Source: Viscum album (lineage: Eukaryota > Streptophyta > Magnoliopsida > Santalales > Viscaceae). From it: DNA of 64,000 bases. This document shows positions 23,427-38,097 of this stretch, piece after piece. Under the pieces are notes generated by a model. It saw only the letters and a list, made by a program, of their open reading frames with translations. It had not been told where the DNA came from and ran no database searches. The stretch's first letter is position 1. Each line of letters opens with the position of its first letter. The position numbers and the translations under genes were made by a program. The stretch spans positions 232,925,591-232,989,590 of the forward strand of contig OY728143.1 of assembly GCA_963277665.1 (NCBI GenBank), in the 5' to 3' direction.

Positions 23427-26078
23427 TTCTTCCAACATTTTATAAAGTGTATGATCAAAACTTTATATTGATCCAAAAAAATCAAGGGTTTGATTTTTTA
23501 AAATATATTTAAAAAAATAAAGCATCATGATATTTTTTTATAAATATCTTCTAATAAAGAGATGTAGGTATTTAATGTTTTTATCTAGAAAAATCAACTT
23601 TATATTATTACTATTAGGTGAACATTGGTGGAAAATTAAAACATGAGCAAGAATGAGAAAAATAACAAAAAATCATGATGGATTGTGATAACAATAATTG
23701 ATATAAATAATTTGGGAGATATATATTAGGTTAATGACCCTGATGATAATAAATTCATATGTTTGAAAAAGGTCACAGATATCATCTGAAATGATGGTAG
23801 TAGGATAACATTTTTTGAAGATCAGTTTTCATAATGATTATGAACATTCCATAGAAGAAAAAATATAGGATTTCATTCTATTTTATATGTCTAATCTCAT
23901 CATTCAGGTTTTCCTTAATCAATTAACATATAATCAGTATATTTTAGAAAATAAGTTGAATTTTTTTATAACAAATTCACTTATAGATCAAAAAATTATG
24001 TAATTTCTTTGAAGTCCAGTTTCCAATAAAAAATAATGGTTTTAAAAATTTATCTAATATCTATAAATTCCCATAAATTATGCAATATATAAATCATTAA
24101 AATCAAATAAAAATATCATAATAAACCATTCCAAAAATGGTTACCCTTTTCAGCCTAAAAATATTAAGATCCATAGAATTAGAAATAAGGTCGATGAATT
24201 TACATGATGAAATTATCATTAATATGTTCCATGTTAGTTAGTATAATTCTATTTACATTGTCAATATCAAACATCTGTTTATCCCAACATTATTATCTAA
24301 TCATTAATATCATATTAATAGTTATAGTGCCATCAGGCATGTGTTCTCAATGAAGCTATACATTCCCAAAAATCATTTGTTTGGAATCAATTCCATTCCA
24401 CATATTCCCTCAAATCCATAATTAAAAAGTTATACAATAAAATCCTCATATATTTCATAATACATATGATGATAATATCATCAGTAAAATATTTTTAAAT
24501 TTTATTTTATGGATATAATCACATAGTCACATTAATCATTCCACTTTGAAAGTACCAAAAACATAAGATTGACCTTGATCCATTAGATTCGTCTAAGGTA
24601 AATTCCCTTGATTAATGAGGAATTCATTTAAATTGTTCCCCATATCTAGAAATTTTATATAATTAATATCAATTTTATATTTCGGTCCATGTAATTTATT
24701 ATAGTAGTGACAGTTCTATATGAAAAAATAACTCATTGCCAACCCCTTAAAAAATTTCCCATAGTGATTCCTTCTATAGTTATAAAATTTTGGAAATTTA
24801 TTCTTTCCCTTCTACCCATTATCAATTATTTTATTTTCATATTATCCTTCTATTTAATCCATAAATCATGGATAATTCATTTATTTTTTGATAACCAGTT
24901 AATATATTTTATCATATGGAGGAAAATATTTAGAGACCAATGCCTTTGGGAGACCTGGAATTTTCTTTCAATGAAATGGTCAATCGTGCATTCCATGTTG
25001 CCTATATAATCTATATCCTACCTATATAACCATGTTAAAATATCTTCATAATCCATAACACATTTTTACTCAGTTATATTTAATCCAAGGAACATTCTCT
25101 TCGTCTTAGTTTTCTTTTTAGAGAGAAAATATTTGTTAAAGAATGTCTCTATAAAATTATTTCATTACATGGGTTCGATTTCCCCATTTTCCGTAGTGTT
25201 ATGGATAAACATTCACCATTGTTCTAAATATACATTACGAAAATATTCCCGAATTGAAAAAATTTGCTTATCATCCAATCTTAATTCCATAAATATTCTC
25301 TCCAAAGACATAATCCATTACTTGACTGCCATTGGATCTTTAGTCCCACTTAATGATGGAAGCCTCTATTAGATAATAAAATCCAGTACTATAAAAACCA
25401 ATCATGTAATAATTTTCCCAAACGAAAAATTCCAATTTCTCATAGAATTATTATTATTCATAATATATCCATAATTTTCAATGATCTAACACTAGATGTG
25501 TTAAATTTCTCATTAGGTAAATCTCTATATTGACCCTGAGTATTGATACTCGTCTTCCTTATAGAATCAATTTCTAATCAATGTTATATACTAGATTATA
25601 TCATAAACATTTTGACAATGAATAATTAAAAATATATTGTTAGAGATAACATAATTTGAAAAATTTATACATAGAAACTATCATAATCCTAAGCAGGGTT
25701 TCTTTAGGGTTATCATTATCATCAAATTTTTAATAATAGGTAGTAATGAAAATTTCAGTTATCCTAATCACGTACTCTGGAAGTTTCACCCTAAGTGAAT
25801 ATTATGGTCTTATGTCATGTTATAATCAATTCAATCCGTATTGTTAATGCTCAGAGAAACTACCACTAAAACATTTTTTCACAAACAACATCCATTATTT
25901 TTATTGAGATAGTGATGTGCTGTAAGGAAAATCACATAATATTTACCTTACTAAAAAAATATTATGATCTTATAGACTATTACTCAAGGAATAAAAATGG
26001 GTCATGTTCCCAAATCAATATTTTCCAAATTATCATTTCTCGGGATTCTACAAAATCCTCCTCTAATACCAACTATAG
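23427..26078 (-). mobile_element. X family internal region 1 (2.65 kb, non-coding)
   Basis: Starts at a PPT-like junction (plus tgttacattcttccaac) and ends with a PBS. It aligns by eye with internal region 2 over its length: for example ttttgaagatcagttttcat (23812) with a similar block at 35848, catagtgattccttctatag (24760) with 36763, and aatggtcaatcgtgcattcc (24976) with 36999. Open frames at 24707-25009, 25133-25372 and 25912-26133 differ between the copies and show no known family, so I call it non-coding. Confidence 0.55.
26060..26071 (-). other. X family primer-binding site before LTR-B
   Basis: TGGTATTAGAGG on the minus strand matches the initiator tRNA-Met complement TGGTATCAGAGC at 10 of 12 positions. 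A 7-bp spacer separates it from the LTR start TGACCC, the same spacer as in the other X copies. Confidence 0.7.
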
Positions 26079-28359
26079 TGACCCTGACTCCAAAATATTG
26101 AAGATGGTACCTCCTACAAATACATTGGCTTAAGATACAATCACACACATATAAAAAATAGAATATTTTAGTATTATTTTTAAAATAGATACAGAAATGA
26201 GTCCTAAATTAAATTTTAATAATGAAACTATAATATAATTTATTTCATTCAATAATAACTATATTCCATCTAGTGTCTCCCGAATCATGTAGAAAGAAAA
26301 CTGAATAAGGGTCATCAAAAAATGATCAGTAAGTGGTATGTATAGTTGATGTAGTAAAATATCAATCAGGATATACAATATGGAATGTTATATAATGTAA
26401 CACACATTCCATGTAATCAACAAACTGATAAAGAAGTGCATAAATAAAATGGAAAGGTAATTAACTTTAAAACATGTCATTTAGTCATTAAAATGATAAT
26501 GAAAGTATTATCTATATTTCTTATCAATGAAAATATAATGGATAATAATAACTGAATTATGAGTATATGAAACTCTTAAATATTAGACATAATGTTTTAC
26601 AGATTATGAACCTATTATATCCATGACCTTTCACATGACAGATTTAAACATGTTACCATCAAGACCTTTCACTAACAATTTTTTAGCATTCTTATTTAAA
26701 AATGTAATGGGTTTGTTTCTAATAGATTTTTCTATATTGAACTACTGATATATTGAGGGGATTACATTAAATATTCCCCAAGTCACATCATACATGTCTA
26801 TGGAATTTCTCATATATCGAATAATAATTTCATTCCATAAACTATGTTCCTTATCAAATAACTATATTGAGTAAAATAAAAAGGATTTACGAATAATTCC
26901 CTAGTTAATCATATAACTATCATTGTAAATACAGTATAAGAAAATTAGATAAATTTTACTAAATAATAATATCCATGACAAATAATATGGATATTAATTG
27001 GATAATTAATGTCTAGTGATCATTGTAATAAGAATATCTCAAGGAAAAATTGTTGACTATAATAATGAATCATTGAAGTGAATGTCAAAAAATTCCATAG
27101 TCAACATGATCATAAACTAAGGAGAGGAAGATTAAATATTATATCAATAAAAATATTCCCAAAAAAGTAAGAATAATTTTTTTTCATTTATAATATTCAA
27201 TACCATTATAATTTCATTAAAACATAATTGAGAAAACAAACCTATTCAGTTTGAGAAACACATGGAAAATCATTTTTTTTTAAATAAATTGTATAAAACT
27301 AAAATTTTAGAAATTTTATTTAAAATTTAGTTTTCTCGAAAATAACCTCATAAAACAAAAAATAAACTAGAAATAATTTGAATGATCATGATGTTAGTAA
27401 ATTACCTTAACTTTGTACAACATAAAAAAATTTACTTTCACTTTTTCGGTAAAAGAAAAATTGGCATGGTATTGAAAATACATGAAATATTCCTTGGAAA
27501 TAATTTTGTGGAGAATAAATGTGGTTTATAATTCCATCAATAATTCATTTTTAAATAGTTAAAACATATTTTTTTTTTTAAGACATGTGTTTGGAAGAAA
27601 ACATATTTATGTCCGACGTGAAAATTGAAGTAATATATTTTTTAAATTATTTTCTAAAACATTATAATTCCAAAGAGTTGAAATTGGTAATAATATATGA
27701 AATAATTAATTAATAACCAAATGAGATGAAAATTTAATGTTTTATTAGAAAATATTCATTTAATTTCCTTCATGTAATATTTAATGATAAACAATCTCCA
27801 TTAGAATGAGATTGGGAGATAAACCCTTAAAATGATCGTAACATTGAAGTGAAAAATAATAAATGGTTCATTTATGTATATAAACTATAAATATATATAA
27901 AAAATAGATATTAAAAAATCATATAATTAATATTCATTAAACATATAATCATATAATTACCCAATCAACATTATTTAAGAACATCAAAATGAGTAAGAAT
28001 TGGGTTTATAAATCCCTTATATGACACTTCATTTTGGATGAGAATTATTTAACATCATGTATAATGATTATAGAAAATTTTACCGACTTAATGTAGAGCC
28101 ATGTTATTATTAATGATTCCTTATATGATTCGTTTGAAACATATTCTCTACTTGTTTTCAATAGTAATTTATTAATTTCATTGTTTCTTATAATGGCAAC
28201 ATTGGTTTTCAAGTATGTCTGGAGTTTTTTTCATTACCCATTCATCAATAATTGTTTCATAATCTATATAACATAATGAATTATCTAAATGTAATATATA
28301 TTTATTATTTATGTATTTGTTTTAATCCATCTAATTTGTTGGTATGAATTGTAATAGAC

Positions 28360-28790
28360 CTATGGTGTAGATTCTTGGTCGTATGTACTTTTGAATGATC
28401 TTTCCATTTCCATAACATATTGAATGATTGAAAAAGAGAAAATATATATCTATATTATGATTATACTATGATATTTTTGTAAAATATTTAAAATATTTTT
28501 ATTAAAACTATCCTTATTATATTCAAGGAAAACGTGAATGAATCGCATCACTTTACCTGGATATACTCCTTTGTACACACAAATAAAATTATCGTATTCC
28601 CAAAAAATGGAAAGCATGCAGTTATTTTTTATATAAGAATTATAGAAGAATAATGAAATCCTAAATTAAAAAAAATAATTTTTAAATAGTATTACCATCA
28701 TCATTCTCATCTATGATAGGTTTTAATAGGAAAATGAACGACATCACTTCACAAGGTGGATGTTTATTGTACACATGAACGATCATTTTG
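28360..28790. repeat. X-LTR repeat triplet 3
   Basis: The first copy is poor (about 28360). The second (28551, ctttacctggatatactcct) and third (28747, cttcacaaggtggatgttta) are clearer, with the TACACA stretch after each core. Confidence 0.5.
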
Positions 28791-30356
28791 TCCCCCACTG
28801 GATTATGTTTGTGAATTTTTATGTAATACCATTACATAGAAAGATATAATCATATTAATGTTATTGTGGTCATTATATAATCATAATCTAAGAATTATGA
28901 ACAACTTGGATAATGAAATAATTGAAAAACTATTTTAGAATAAAATTACAGCTTTATAAATTATCTTCCTCGGGTTTTCACTAATTTAGTCATATATAAA
29001 TCATTAATAATATATCATAACAAGTGTAAAAGAAATAAGAATAATAATCATTTCCACATTTAATAATATAATAAAACATGGAAAATAAATATATTTTTTT
29101 AAAAAATATTCTTCATAATCATAAAACCAAAATAGACTTAAAAATTATTGAATTATTGGATCATATCAATATTTAATAATAATTAACAAAATAGGATTTC
29201 ATATTAGTTAAAAAACATTAAAATATCACATGGAAATTTTTGTGTGTAAAATATATGTTTAATGTTGAATAAATAGTATTTAAATTATTAATAATTCCAA
29301 AATGTAATGTAAAAAGATTCCTACAAAATACCAATGGACACATATAATGGATGATTAAAAATATAGATAGGTGATGATGGTGTGAATATTAATTTATTCT
29401 CAGTATGAAAATAAAATGATTCTTTTCACATTTTTAGTAAAAATGTCAATGGTTCATCACTTAAGTAATGAAATTAATATTCCATTAAATTAATATTTAA
29501 AAATTCAAACATATGTAAAAATTACCTTAAACATTCATATGAGAGTATGTGAAACATTATTCAAAACATTTAATGGAATAAATCATCATGTTTAGAAAAT
29601 AATTTTCAAATGAACAGAGAAATAATGATGGATTTCATTAAAAATAATTATTTTATTATCATGATATCTTAATTAGTGTAAAATTAAACAAAAAAATGTA
29701 TTCATTAAAATAGAATTATGAGAAGAAATTTAATTTCATCGAGATGAGATATTTTATAAAATTGCTTTATCAGGAATTTTATTATAATAAATATCATTGA
29801 ACAACGATATGGTAACATAAATCAATTAAACATAGGTAACCTTCTAATCAAACCCATTTGAAAGAGAGAAACATAGATTTGAGAAAAATATATGAATAAT
29901 TTTCAATATAATAATCCAAGGTGACATTCATGGGCATTATATACATCACATAATGGAACAAGAGTTGAATATTTATTTTTCCTCCCATGATTAAATGTTT
30001 TGTGAAAATTACTTACATAATTATTGAATTATTTGATATGTAGATAAACTAGTATATAATAATTTATTTAATTATTATTTCATACAACTATAATATAAGT
30101 ATTTATAATATCATATATGTTTGACTTGTAAAATTTTAACACTGACTTAATAATAATTCATTATTAACGTCATCGTTTTTATTTGATAGTTATTAATTTT
30201 TCAAATGAAATTTTGTTCATATATTCAATACATAAAAATTGATAATTGTTAAATTATATATATAAGGCTAATAATTATATTAATATATATTATATTCATT
30301 ATACATATATATGTATTCATTCATAATATTTTGACAATAAAAAAAGAAATACACAA

Positions 30357-30770
30357 ATAATAGTGGTGGTATGTTATATGTATGGTTAAACAACGATTTG
30401 TATTTTTTATGAATGATATTACGGAATGTAAAATAATAAATAACCACTAAATAAAAATTATTAAATCATATTTATTCTAATTATTAATAAAAAATGTCCA
30501 TAATTATATACATATAATGAAGAAACAAAAAATGGATTACACTACTTCGTGGAGGTGGTAGTACACACACACACATGAGTGTTATTAACATTTCCCAATG
30601 TATTTTAAGGCTAAAAAATGATTTTAAATAATAATTATCTAACCAAAATAATTTCATAAATTAAATATTTAATATTAAACCCTTAATAATAACTATTTTG
30701 AGAAAAGGTGGTTAAAAATTTAATTATACCGCTACATGGAGTTGACAGTCTATAAATATAATTGAGAAAT
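30357..30770. repeat. X-LTR repeat triplet 4
   Basis: Copies at about 30357 (tagtggtggtatg), 30544 (acttcgtggaggtggtagta) and 30732 (ctacatggagttgacagtct). Spacing about 187-188 bp. A (CA)n run follows the second core at about 30564. Confidence 0.62.
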
Positions 30771-33390
30771 ATTTTCACCTCAGATTTGACATAAACAAGG
30801 TTGAATAAACTCAGTTCCATAGCTATAATATCATTTTTGTGTATATATGTTAAGTTAGTTATTAACATCTGAAAAAATCTAGATATTTGGAGGTTGTATC
30901 AGGAGAAATAATTTGAATGATTTCATGTATGATGATAACCCATCCATTGGTAGGCATCATATAGATCCTTCCATAATGACCCTTATAATTATAGTTAAAT
31001 AATTCTATAACATATAACAATGTAAAGGATGTTGATAACTGATTTATTCTTGGGTTGGTCTATCTAGAATATATGGATCATTAACGTAGAAGATGAAAGA
31101 AAATTACTGCTACCATTACATTGGAATAAATACAAGAAAACGCATATTGAAGAATATAATTGTCTGAAGGAATGGGTAATATATATATTGAAATTAGTCA
31201 AAAAAATATATTTATATACTTCAATTATGACATAGTTTTTTTATTTCCAGAAAAAAATTTGTTTCTTTATAAGTTATTTCTTCATATATGTCATAAAAAA
31301 TATTATGGAACAATATAGACATGGTATTGAATTATAGTGAGCTCAAATTATCAGTAAGAGTTATGTACAGTTGAATAAATAATGATTTAATTGGACTATT
31401 ATTTATTGACTAGTAACTAAATAAATAGACATGTAATTTAAGAAAAAAAATGTTATTGGAATTCATAAATAATATGGAAATTTAAATAATTAAAATCCAT
31501 TTAATTCATTGAATAAAAATACAACGAAATTTATCCATATAATTTTATATAGAGGTAATATCAATGATACTAATAACTGAATAATGAATTCTAGAAATTC
31601 ATAAATATCAGATGTATTTTTTCCATATAAAGGAATCCTTTACCTTCAATAACATTGAAAAAATGTTATAAAACATAATAATATAAATACATTTCAAATG
31701 ATAGTTTAGACTATGCTTGTTTACAAATGAGATGGGTTTTTCCACTGATTTAATCTCTTGATACTATCGATGTATTGAATTTTTATATAAAAATTTCACT
31801 AAAACCTATCATACATGTCCAACTAAATTCTCAAATAATTACTAATAAATTAATTTCATAAACCACATGCCTTATCGAATATACATATTCAACGAAGGAT
31901 ATGATTTTATTAATATTTCAAAAAAATTTAAATAATTATCAATGTATACATCATATGTAAAAATGAAAAATGATTTAATCAAATAAGAATAGAGATGATA
32001 TATTATATATATTAAGGTTATATTTAGTTTCCAATGATCATATGAAATTGAATATCTCAAGGTAAATTTATTTATTACACTGATAAATTAAGGATGTGAA
32101 TGTCAATAATTCGTTCTGTCTAAATGATCCTAAAATATCGAGTGGATAATAAATGATGGTATCAATACAATATATAACACATTGAATAATACTAATGGTA
32201 TGGTTTAATTTAATAATAAAAATATCATAAAAGGTCTTTAAATACTATTTAGGATAATATATTTTTTATTTCAAAAAACATTTATGAAATCCTTTACAAT
32301 AAAACCCACTTTTAAAAACTAAATTTTTTGAATTTTTTAACACAATATATCATTGAAACTAAACATTCAATCATATAAAAAATATTAAAAACATTTTAGT
32401 GGTCATGATTTTTTAAATTCCTTTCATGAAATACATGTTAGAACAATGTTTTTCTATCATATTATTTTTAAAATCCAAACAAGAATTGATTTCATAAAGT
32501 ACTACATAGTTGTTTGAAAATAGTTTTTAATGTTTATAAATTCATGAAAATTACAATAATAATTGATTTCTAATGTGTTAAACCGTTTTTAATTTTTTTT
32601 TACAAAACATGGGTTTGGAAAAAAATATATTTTCGATTGAAAAGTGAAATGAAATCATGTTTTCCTAAAATAATTTTCTTAGTCATTTTGATTATTAAAG
32701 AGTGTGAAAACAATACAATTACATGAAGGTCTTCATTGATAACTATAGGAAGAGAAACATTAGGTGTTTATTTGGAAATATTAAAGTAATATCCTTCAAT
32801 AGATATTCAATAATAAAAACTATTGATTAGAATGTGATTGTTAAATAAACCATACAAAAGATAATAGAATTGGTGTTATAAGTAATAATTGAGAAAATTA
32901 ATTACACCCACTAAAATTTTATATAATACAATTGGAAATGAATAGTAATATATTAAAAATTAATTTCAGATATAATTTTAGAAAGACATAATTTGTATAG
33001 TATAATTTTAACCTAATTAGTGAAAATTGACTTAAGAAATAACATACGATACATTTTCCCTTTGATTATAGTTATTTAACCCCCTGTATCACAATTTAAA
33101 ACATGTAAATAAATTATTAAATAACCACATTAATATTTATTATATCATATTTAATAATGTTACAACATCTTATCAACTATTCATTAATAATCATTCATTA
33201 TTTTCATTGTTTTTGGTAATAACTTATTTGTTTTTGAATAATTTTTTCCCTTTTGTTTGTTATTACTAATAATTTGATCAATGTTTCAACTAATGTAGAA
33301 TTTAAATCATGATTTATATATAATATATTTTCATTATTTATTTTCCTATATTAATAAATAATATTTTTTAAGGGTAAAATAAATACGCCA

Positions 33391-33810
33391 TTCACTGAGA
33401 TAGTAGGTTTTACATACAGAAGAATAAATTTTAAAATTACTTCTTGTATTGATAGAAATAAAAAAAATTATAGATATGTGTATTCTCATTACACTATATT
33501 CATTATGTCATATATATCTCATATTTTTATTAATCCAATATTAATACATTCCATGTAATGCGTGAATTAATCACATCATTTCGCGAGGTTTTAGTCCTCC
33601 GTACAAATGAAAAATGTTATTATATTCCAAAAATGGAAATAATGTTGGTATGTGTTATAAAATAATTATTTATGAATAATAACAACATTAATATATATAA
33701 ATATATATTATCCATATTCATTCCCATCCTTTAGAGGTGGTATTGGAAAAATGAATGAAATCGATTCGTGAGATGGTAAGCTCAGTATACACATGAAAGA
33801 TGGTTTTATA
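33391..33810. repeat. X-LTR repeat triplet 5
   Basis: Copies at about 33391 (ttcactgagatagtaggt), 33579 (tttcgcgaggttttagtcct) and 33765 (ttcgtgagatggtaagct). Spacings about 188 and 186 bp. Confidence 0.65.
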
Positions 33811-34132
33811 ACCAATTTCATGGAAGTTTGTGATGTTTTTCAACAAAAAAATGAAATAAAAAGATCTATTAATATTGAATACAATTATTATATTATATAA
33901 GAATGATATTTTAATTATTAATATAGGTGGGAAATGAAATAAAATAAAAGACCTTTTAGATATACACTACCTCTTCCATATATATCCTCTGTTGTTTTGC
34001 ATTAATCCCTTCATGTGTTGTCGTTCAAGCCATGAAAATGATTATAGGATTTTTGGAGGTACTTGGGGGGTTTTTCATTATTTCTCTAATATAAAGTGGG
34101 TTTAGAGGTGTGAGGAATTTTTGAGAGGGGGA

Positions 34133-34143
34133 TGCCATTTATA
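34133..34143 (-). promoter_or_regulatory. X family TATA box, LTR-B
   Basis: TATAAATGGCA on the minus strand in the conserved block ggatgccatttatatgtggg. It is 1310 bp from the LTR end, against 1325 in LTR-A and about 1322 in LTR-C. Confidence 0.62.
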
Positions 34144-35453
34144 TGTGGGGGTGAATGGAAAACTTGTAATTTATTGAATGAGTGAATTAAAACCAACTTT
34201 TTTCTGTGTCACATTGCTCCAAAAATTAAATAAATATATATTACAAATAATAATGTATAAATATGTACAGGAAATGGGTTTTGGAAATGTTTTATGCCAT
34301 TTACCTTTTATTTTAATGGTCAGTCCATTAATATACTCATTTTTATCTGAAATGTTGTAATTAATATGAAATACACTAACATATAACATAATTTTTAATT
34401 TAAGTTTACTATTTTATAAATTATAAATTATTCTCATTAAAATTATTGAATCCATTTTTCCAATTCTAATCAAACGGACTTCCAAAAATTAATTTTAAAT
34501 TAATTCCGCTATTGGGATGAGAAATTAATGTTTTAAACTGAAAACTTTTTAAACGTTTAATATGCTTTTATAAAAAAATTAAATGTAAGAATTTTTAAAA
34601 TGAATATAATTAGGTAAATGGATTTATTATATATCCAATTATTCATTAAAACCAATTTTATATATTATTTGAAATTATAATTTATTTAGATGAAAAATTA
34701 GTTATTCAATTAAAATTCTCCATTTTTCAACATTCATCAAAAAAACTTCTCATGATAATATAAAAAATTCAATCTAATATATTTTTTAATTAAACAGTTG
34801 AAAACTTATGATATTTTGGTCAAATATAATTAATTTTTTTTAAAAAATTATTTTTAATACTTTTGGACCATTAAAAGGAACCAAAATTGCCTTTAAAAAT
34901 TAATAATTTTGATGCGTAAAATTTTCCTTATTCATATGTTATGCAAAAAAATAACTTTTGAAGAATTAAAAAAAACATTCATTGAATATATAATATTTAA
35001 ATTTTATTAATAGCATCATCTAATAGTAAATAATTTAATTTATTAAAATAAAACAAATTTTCTACAAAGCAATACATTTTTTTATAAAACATTTCCTTTA
35101 CATTAAATTGGTTTTTATAATAGTTTCAAATTTGATGGTAAAAAAGAATTCATACATACATTACAATAAGATATATACTCTTATTTAAAATATCTTATTT
35201 ATTTAATATGGGATAACTAAAATAAAAAATAATATTATTAGTAGTATATTTTTATTCTGTAAAACGAGGTCCTGTGTGTAGTGAAAGATATCTATAAAAC
35301 TCGCAGTTGTTTACATAGTAATATATAGAATGTATTTTATTTAGGGAAAATATAAACTATATCTTAATATCATTTTTTCATTAAATTATTATTATTCCAT
35401 TTCATTTACATGATTCATGAAAATTTATTCATTTATAATTTTGGGTTGTTACA

Positions 35454-38097
35454 TTGTCCTCACCATAAATAAATTGCATTTTCACAATATAAATTTGATA
35501 TAAAAAATAAATATTTAGATATTTTAAAATTCCATTAATGAAAATCCCACATAGAAAATATTTTAATAAAATATCCACTTAATATGATATTGAGGAATGA
35601 AAAATGTTCATCATGAATAATAACATAAATAGGTTTGCAAGCATGTGAACATATGTGTCAAATGAAAATATTGACATGGAAGAGAAAAATAAAACAAAAA
35701 TACTGATGGAGTGTAATATTAATTAGTTATCCTAAGAAATAGGGTGATCTAGGGAAGTTTGATGACAAAAACAACCATAAAATAAATAAAAATGAAAAAG
35801 GCCCTTGACGTAATATTAAATGATGGAAGTTGGATTATTATTATTTTTTAAGATCAATTTTCCCAATGATTCTAAAATTTCATAAGATTATATACCGAAA
35901 TTATTTAATTCCATTTTATATAAAAAAGTATCATAATTTGGTTGTCCCTAAATCAAATTCCAATTAATCTTTTACAATATCAAATAAATGTTAATTTGTT
36001 ATGCCATATTCACTAACACCTCACAAACATTATGTCATTCCTTTGATATACAATTTTCATTATAGAAGACCAGTTGGAATTCGTTGTCCAATATTCATAA
36101 ATTTACACATAGTGATATAATTCATTAATATTTAATATTAAATAAAAATTTCAACTTAAACCAATACATAAATAGTTATCTTTTTTAAAATCCATAATAT
36201 TAAGATCTGTAACATTATAAATAAGGTCAATGAATTTCCAAGATGGACATATCATTATGCAGTTTGAATGTAGATTGTTGTATCTAAATTATATTTTCAT
36301 TAATAAATAACTTTTCCAATCATAATAATTTAATCATTATTAATATATTAAGGTTTATAGTTGACTTCGTCATATGTTCTTTATGATGTTACAAATTCCC
36401 TTGAATCACTACTCTTGGTCATTAGTATCATTCCACATAATATCTCAAATCATTAATAAAATAGATATGAAACATGATACTTATATATTTCATAATTCAT
36501 AAGTATATAATATCATATGTAAAATAATTTGACTACATATTCCTGGTATCTAAATACATAGGCACACTAATCTTTCTAGGTCATCGGTACCAATAGCACA
36601 AGCTTGACCTTGATCCCTTAGTTTCCTATAAGGTATCTTCTATTGATGTTTGGGGCATTCATTTTCATATTATTATTGATTTAGTGTTTTTTCAATATAC
36701 ACTACTTTTTTATCTGGTGAAAATTTTCTCTGTACATATAACAAACTCTTAGTAACTTCAAGAATTTCCTATAGTGATTCCTTCCAGAGTTATCACATGT
36801 TGGAAAAAAATTCATTCCCTTTTTCCTATAATACAATATTTAAAATTTTATCATCTTATTGTATTTAATACAATTGAATCCATAATACATGTATCATTCA
36901 TTTACTATTGTAATATCTCATAAAACAATTTCAGTATATGAGGAGAAATTTAGAGTGACCAGTTTCCTTTAGAGACTTCACTTAGCCCTTCAATAAAATG
37001 GTCAATCATAAACTCTGTGTTTCATATATAATATGAAACTTAACTAACTATACTTTTATAGTTAGTTTCATACTCCATAATACTTTTTATTCCCTTTTAA
37101 TTTAACCATGTTACTATATATTCATATCAATTTTTTCTCACAAGGAAAATATATTTTAATGAATATATCCTGAAAATATTTCAATTCAATTAGATATATT
37201 TCCTCCACCTATCTAGTGTCCGGGATCAAGGACCAACCATGGTCATCATAGACGTTGATACAATATTCTTCATGTGTAATCTTTTCCTTTTCACCATATA
37301 TTCATTCCATAAATTTCTATTCCAAGGACATAATCCAATGAGAAACATCTATTAGATCAGTATTCACACTAAATGGTGGTTGCCTATATCTCATATAGCA
37401 ATCTAAAATCAGTGAATATTATTATGGAACATATTGATTTATATAAAAAAAATCATTAATTTATTAAGAAACCATAATTTATGAATTGTTTGTTCATTTA
37501 CAAAAATATCCATATTGACTTTCATATTAGGTAAATCTTTATATTGGTTAGGTTTATTCATACCCAACTTCCTTCTAAATTCCATTTCTAAATAATGGAA
37601 TATACTGTATAAGAACATAAAATTTTAAACATTGAATAATTTTAAATATCTTATTATGCATTACATAAATTTAAAACATTATGCATTAAAAATCGCATAA
37701 TCTCAATCATGTTAATAAAAGGTTCACATTATCTTAAAACCCATTCATAATAGTTTGTAATGAAAATGTGAACTATCTTCTGGATATCCCATAAGAGTGT
37801 CCAACCAGGTGCACATTACATCCCTTTATCATGTACCAGGTCATGACCAAGACATTCTTGATGGGCCCTTTTAATATTTATTACAACTCAATACATATGT
37901 TCTAGAACAAAATCTACTTTTAGTATCACTAAAAAGATATATTTCAATAAAAAAACATAATCACTACCTTACCAAAACATTTGGAAGTTATTATATACAT
38001 ATTCTCAATGTTTATCATAGGTTTTGTTCCCTAATAAATGAATTTATAAATCCGATTTCCCAAGATTCAACTAAAAAACCCCTGATACAAAAGGAAA
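35454..38097 (-). mobile_element. X family internal region 2 (2.64 kb, non-coding)
   Basis: Same order of blocks as internal region 1 and nearly the same length. The minus-strand end of the internal region, next to the LTR, can be read as a decayed Del-type polyprotein C-terminus running into a GGTGAGGACAATGTAACA-type PPT/LTR junction, which is the reason to tie X to Del/Tekay elements. No RT, integrase or gag could be read, and 2.64 kb is too short for a full gag-pol (Element I has 4.84 kb). The PBS at 38079-38090 is TTGTATCAGGGG on minus (9 of 12 matches), again with a 7-bp spacer to the LTR. Confidence 0.55.
37031..37071. repeat. Short inverted repeat (hairpin) in X internal region 2
   Basis: The arms actaactata and tatagttagt are perfect 10-bp complements around a 4-bp loop (cttt), extended by gaaac/gtttc with a small bulge. 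The matching place in internal region 1 does not show it. It could be a chance palindrome or the trace of a small element. Confidence 0.5.

Larger units (their letters stand above)
26079..35453 (-). repeat. X family LTR-B, 9.4 kb
   Basis: Runs from TGACCCTGAC (26079) to tgttaca (35447-35453), followed on the plus strand by ttgtcctcacc, the complement of a PPT. It is uninterrupted by recognisable insertions but internally repetitive: 27050-29060 and 29060-31070 look like two copies of a ~2-kb piece, and 31330-33980 repeats the order again. Three repeat triplets (28360, 30357, 33391) and one TATA block (34133-34143) lie in it. This length is far beyond ordinary plant LTRs. Open frames at 30683-30868, 31872-32060, 34171-34389 and 34178-34360 are not genes. 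Confidence 0.55.

Noticed and set aside
24707..25009. 100-codon plus-strand open frame in X internal region 1
   Set aside because: Very rich in Ile, Phe and Leu as expected from AT-rich DNA, not open in internal regions 0 or 2, and antisense to the element.
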